From contig CATLIJ010000025.1 of NCBI GenBank assembly GCA_949948825.1, positions 1-16,491 on the forward strand: DNA of 16,491 nt, read 5' to 3'. This DNA comes from an uncultured Clostridiaceae bacterium. Lineage in GTDB: Bacteria > Bacillota > Clostridia > Lachnospirales > Lachnospiraceae. Positions within the stretch are counted from its first letter, which is position 1, and every line of letters starts with the position of its first letter. Under the pieces are notes generated by a model. It searched no databases and had not been told where the DNA came from. It was given only the letters and a program-made list of their open reading frames with translations. A program made the translations under genes and the position numbers. Below, piece by piece: positions 13,233 to 16,491 of this stretch.

Positions 13233-14807
13233 TTATCCAATGGTATAGAACACCGGCGCTCCAGGTCCAAGGGGCAGGTTCAGCACCATCCAGATTGCCA
13301 GCATTACGGACCAGCTCACCAGAAATGCAATGGAATAGGGCAGCATGGAGGAAACCAAGGTTCCCCAGCCTGTGTCCTTATCATACTTTTTCATAACAGT
13401 CAATATGTACGGAATCCAGGCAATTACCGGCGCAATAATATTGGTGGTGCTGTCGCCGATCCGGTAAGCCACCTGAGTCAGCTCCGGAGAAAGACCCATC
13501 TTCATAAACATTGGCACAAACACAGGTGCAAAGATGGCATACTTGGCAGACGCAGACGCCATAAACAGGTTTACAAAACCAGCCACCAGAATAAAGCACA
13601 TCATCAGTCCAACTGAATTTACATTCAGGCTCTGTAAAAGCTCTGCACCCTTAAAGGATAAAATCCGTCCGATGTTCGTCTTGCTGAAATAATTGGTAAA
13701 CTGAGAAGCCACAAATGCCATAGCAATAAATCCGGAAATGGATGCAATGGATTTGTTAAAGGAAGCAACCACATCCTTATCACTCTTAAAGCTTCCGCAA
13801 AGCTTTCCATACACAAAGGAAGGAATGAAAAACAGCAAGGTAAACAGAGGAATAATGGCATTCATCAAGGTAGAGCCTTCAATCAGGCTTCCGGTATCCG
13901 GATTTCTCATAAAGGAATTGCCAGGAATACAGGCAATCACATAAACAGCCACAATTCCCACAAACACCCAGTTTGCCACCCGAAGGGCCTTCTCCTCCTT
14001 ATCTGTCATCTGGCTGGAAACCTCCACCAGAGTTCCGTCTCCATTCTCCTTATACGGCCCCAATCGGGGAATCACCACCAGCTCTGTGATCAAGGTTCCC
14101 ACAATGGTAATCAAAAATGTGGAAGCAATCATAAAGAACCAGTTGGACAGAGGCGTTACATTGTAGGCCGGGTCCAAGGTCTGAGCTGCTGCTGTGGAGA
14201 AACCGGATAAAGTAGCATCTGCAGAACCAATTAGCAGGTTGGCAGAAAAGCCGCCGGACACACCGGCAAAGCCTGCCGCCACACCAGCCAGGGGATGTTT
14301 TTTATATGCCCGGAAAATCATGGCTGCCAGAGGAATAAACACCACATAGCCTGCATTTTCCGCCACATTGGTCATAACTCCGATGAACACCACCATAGGA
14401 GTCACCAGCTGGGCCGGGGTGATTTTCACCACCTTCTTAATCAGGCCGTCCAGCCAGCCGGAGCTTTCCGCCACACCAATTCCCAGCATAATCACTACCG
14501 TAAATCCAAGAGGCGCATAGCTGGTAAAGTTTCCCACTGCAGAAGTCAGCATATACTGCAGTCCGGAAATACTGAACAGGCTCATCACGGTCACTGTGGT
14601 TTCCTCCACTGTACCGCTGCCAGAGTTATACATCTCACCTGTAGCGCTCCATCCCATGGCCGCGCCAATACCAGAGAGAATCACTACAAACACTGCCAGA
14701 TAGAAGAAAATCGTAAGAGGCGTGGGAAGCTTGTTTCCTGCCACCTCAATCATATCCAGGAAGCGCAGAATAAAGGAACGCTTTGTTGTCTGACTCTTAT
14801 CTTTCAT
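13233..14807 (-). CDS. AbgT-family transporter
   Basis: A 524-residue membrane protein with about a dozen hydrophobic helices, matching the AbgT family (p-aminobenzoyl-glutamate importers such as AbgT, and MtrF-type exporters). Recognisable family segments are the N-terminal IEVAGNKLPTPLTIFFYLA (20-38), PLGFTVVIMLGIGVAESSGW, MTNVAENAGYVVFIPLAAM, GGFSANLLIGSADATLSG and a C-terminal YRIGDSTTNIIAPVIAWIPY. The usual substrate is p-aminobenzoyl-glutamate or related dipeptides; some members have been described as sulfonamide exporters. RBS AAGGAG (14818-14823) lies 10 nt before the ATG. The 139 bp upstream, towards the flavoprotein gene, are A/T-rich with only weak promoter-like matches. The pairing with an M24 peptidase, not the M20 AbgA/AbgB hydrolases of E. 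coli, suggests a peptide substrate. Confidence 0.92.
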   Translation of the reverse strand: MKDKSQTTKRSFILRFLDMIEVAGNKLPTPLTIFFYLAVFVVILSGIGAAMGWSATGEMYNSGSGTVEETTVTVMSLFSISGLQYMLTSAVGNFTSYAPLGFTVVIMLGIGVAESSGWLDGLIKKVVKITPAQLVTPMVVFIGVMTNVAENAGYVVFIPLAAMIFRAYKKHPLAGVAAGFAGVSGGFSANLLIGSADATLSGFSTAAAQTLDPAYNVTPLSNWFFMIASTFLITIVGTLITELVVIPRLGPYKENGDGTLVEVSSQMTDKEEKALRVANWVFVGIVAVYVIACIPGNSFMRNPDTGSLIEGSTLMNAIIPLFTLLFFIPSFVYGKLCGSFKSDKDVVASFNKSIASISGFIAMAFVASQFTNYFSKTNIGRILSFKGAELLQSLNVNSVGLMMCFILVAGFVNLFMASASAKYAIFAPVFVPMFMKMGLSPELTQVAYRIGDSTTNIIAPVIAWIPYILTVMKKYDKDTGWGTLVSSMLPYSIAFLVSWSVMLAIWMVLNLPLGPGAPVFYTIG

Positions 14808-14946
14808 ACTTCAGGTTCTCCTTTTTTCATAGTTTTTCAGATAATGCTCAAAACCCCATAATTCTTTTTGCTTCTTTTTTCAAACATACCTGTTCCCCCT
14901 TGTATTTTTTATTTCTTTTGTAACCCTGAAGCGCTGCTTTACCTTC

Positions 14947-16302
14947 TTACTTTGCTGTATTTCCTGCAATCAGCGCTGCATCCCACACTCCGGAAAATGG
15001 CGGCGAATAACACAGATCCATAAATCCCATCTCATCCACAGTCAGTCCCGCATAAATGGCAATGGCATAGTAATTGGCTCTTGGCACCACAATTCCCTGC
15101 CCCCAGGTCTCGGCCCCCAACACCACCCTGGTTTTGGCATCATAAATTAACTTAATATTCAGTTTTTCCGTCCCATAATAAGAAGCATAGCTGTTGCCTG
15201 TAATGGTATTGACCTTAAAATCCATCCCATTTGCCTTAGCTTCCTTCTCTGACAGCCCCACCTTGGCTGCATCCATTCCAAACAGACGCAGGGCAGAGCT
15301 TCCAATGAGCTTAAATGGCTTTGGCTCCACACCTCCTAAGATATCTCCAATAATCCGTCCCTGTTTATTGGCATTGGTTCCAAGAGGCGCATAGGTGTAA
15401 AGCCCTGTAATGGCTGACCGCATAATGCTGCAGTCTCCGGCAGCATACACATCCGCCACGCTGGTCTCCATCCGCTCATTGACGCAGATGGCGCCGTTTT
15501 TCGCCTTCTCCACATTATCAATAAAAGAAGTAGCCGGGGCAATGCCTGCGCTGTTGATCATCAGATCCACAGGAATCTCCTCCGCAACCACATCACCAGC
15601 CTCATTCTTCCCCTCAATCCGGGCTCTCACAATCACACCATTCTCACCAATCAGCTCTGTTACCTTTGTGCTGGTCTTTACTGCAACTCCGTTCTTCTCA
15701 AGCTCTCCCTTAAGAGCCTCGCTAAGTTCTGTGTCAAAGGCAGGAAGAATATGATCTGCCAATTCCACCACAGTCACATGTTGTCCGTAATGACGGCAGG
15801 CTTCTGACACCTCCAGGCCGATAAATCCTGCTCCGACAATCACCACATACCGGGGCTTATCCTCCAGCAAGGCATTTTTCACACGGGTTCCGTCTGCCAC
15901 ATTCCGAATCTCATACAGATTCTCATACTCCTTGTCAAAAGGCGGGAAATGCCTCACTCCAGCTCCGCTTCCAATGATAAGCTTATCATAATCATCCGTA
16001 AATTCTTCCCCGCTCTTTAAATTCTTCACAGTCACAGTTTTCTTTCCTGTATCCACTCCAGTAACTTCATGCCAGGTTTTTACCGGAATCCCGCTTTTGG
16101 CAAATTCTTCTGCCGTCCGGGCAATCAGCTCGCTTCCCTGACGGATATGGTCGGAAATATAAAAGGGAATCCCGCAGGCTCCATAAGACACCTCCTCCCC
16201 CTTCTCATACACCACAATTTCCACCTGGTCCTTGAGAAGCCGTTTCAGTTTGGACGCCGCAGACATTCCTGCCGCCACGCCGCCAATAATTACCACCTTC
16301 AC
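14947..16302 (-). CDS. FAD-dependent pyridine nucleotide-disulfide oxidoreductase (CoA-disulfide reductase / NADH oxidase type)
   Basis: A 451-residue flavoprotein of the single-cysteine CoADR/Nox/Npr group. The FAD-binding motif VVIIGGVAAGMSAASKLKR is at 3-21, the redox-active Cys43 lies in SYGACGIPFYIS (39-50), the NAD(P)H motif VVIVGAGFIGLEV spans 153-165, and the second FAD motif VYAAGDCS lies at 285-292. The C-terminal dimerisation domain follows (about 330-451). It reduces CoA-disulfide or related disulfides, or O2, with NAD(P)H; the exact acceptor is unclear. The start is a GTG at 16302 that overlaps the stop of the upstream symporter gene by 4 nt (GTGA), indicating translational coupling. 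A GGAAAGGATGG stretch upstream serves as RBS. No clear intrinsic terminator follows. Confidence 0.92.
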   Translation of the reverse strand: MKVVIIGGVAAGMSAASKLKRLLKDQVEIVVYEKGEEVSYGACGIPFYISDHIRQGSELIARTAEEFAKSGIPVKTWHEVTGVDTGKKTVTVKNLKSGEEFTDDYDKLIIGSGAGVRHFPPFDKEYENLYEIRNVADGTRVKNALLEDKPRYVVIVGAGFIGLEVSEACRHYGQHVTVVELADHILPAFDTELSEALKGELEKNGVAVKTSTKVTELIGENGVIVRARIEGKNEAGDVVAEEIPVDLMINSAGIAPATSFIDNVEKAKNGAICVNERMETSVADVYAAGDCSIMRSAITGLYTYAPLGTNANKQGRIIGDILGGVEPKPFKLIGSSALRLFGMDAAKVGLSEKEAKANGMDFKVNTITGNSYASYYGTEKLNIKLIYDAKTRVVLGAETWGQGIVVPRANYYAIAIYAGLTVDEMGFMDLCYSPPFSGVWDAALIAGNTAK

Positions 16303-16491
16303 TTTCTCACCATCCTTTCCACAAAAATTCCATTAGCCATACAGCCTGTTACATTGATTAAGGTTCTTGGCACATCTGCAATGGGATCTACGGCAATCAT
16401 AGCTCCCAGCCCCGGCGCAGCCTCCTGCATCCCCACTCCCAGCACCGCGGCAAACTCAGCCATAGTAGCAGTTCCCGGCAAATCCGTAATG
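16299..16491 (-). CDS. Dicarboxylate/amino acid:cation symporter (DAACS) family, C-terminal fragment (5' end beyond window)
   Basis: The reading frame is open from the window edge to a TGA at 16299-16301, giving about 63 residues, the very C-terminus of a membrane transporter usually about 400-440 long. The segment IAVDPIADVPRTLINVTGCM aligns with the helix-8 signature of GltP/GltPh-type transporters (D-x3-D-x2-RT-x2-NVTGD): the substrate-binding Asp, Arg and Asn positions are kept, but the usual Asp after NVTG is Cys here. That Asp ligates Na+ in the archaeal homologue GltPh, so ion coupling may differ. It overlaps the flavoprotein start by 4 nt. The family call rests on this short segment only. 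Confidence 0.75.
   Translation of the reverse strand, partial: ITDLPGTATMAEFAAVLGVGMQEAAPGLGAMIAVDPIADVPRTLINVTGCMANGIFVERMVRK

Overview
This window looks like a chromosomal segment of a gut-type Lachnospiraceae / Clostridium cluster XIVa bacterium. The basis is moderate G+C, strong AGGAGG ribosome binding sites, sigma-A promoters, a DUF5721-type small protein (a family I associate with Lachnospiraceae), a clostridial-looking HtpG and an HrcA/CIRCE site. Species is not assignable from the sequence alone.

Layout. (1) 1-1040, minus strand: the N-terminal 309 codons of htpG (Hsp90) with a near-consensus promoter and a perfect CIRCE operator directly upstream of the -35 box. (2) 1066-2324, minus: a stand-alone AAA ATPase of the DUF4143 group with its own promoter. 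(3) 2418-4708, minus: a housekeeping-type cluster of a Cof-type HAD phosphatase, a parvulin (PrsA-like) lipoprotein and a DUF5721 protein. (4) 4709-5082: divergent intergenic region with the nan promoter. (5) 5083-10189, plus: a sialic acid catabolic operon, nanE - nanA - SSS-family transporter - ROK kinase (nanK) - RpiR regulator. (6) 10190-10814: a gene-free stretch occupied by two inverted copies of a roughly 140-bp palindromic element, one of them split by a nested 152-bp foldback element. (7) 10815-11963, plus: nagA. (8) 12055-12097: a perfect bidirectional terminator between convergent units. (9) 12101-14807, minus: an M24 (Xaa-Pro type) peptidase downstream of an AbgT-family transporter. 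(10) 14947-16491, minus: a CoA-disulfide-reductase/NADH-oxidase-like flavoprotein, translationally overlapped by the 3' end of a DAACS-type (glutamate/dicarboxylate) symporter gene that runs off the window.

How the genes work together. Sialic acid is taken up with Na+ by the SSS transporter, cleaved by NanA to pyruvate and ManNAc, phosphorylated by the ROK kinase to ManNAc-6-P, epimerised by NanE to GlcNAc-6-P and deacetylated by NagA to GlcN-6-P. RpiR is the likely sugar-phosphate-responsive regulator. No sialidase and no nagB deaminase lie in the window, so free sialic acid must come from elsewhere and the last step to Fru-6-P is encoded elsewhere.

The most unusual content is the repeat region before nagA. 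Two elements share a conserved 76-bp hairpin core and conserved outer tips. Their long stem arms differ in sequence, yet each arm pairs with its own partner almost perfectly, and the core carries a compensatory C-G to T-A change. This looks like a family of structured mobile palindromes or structured RNAs that I cannot name.
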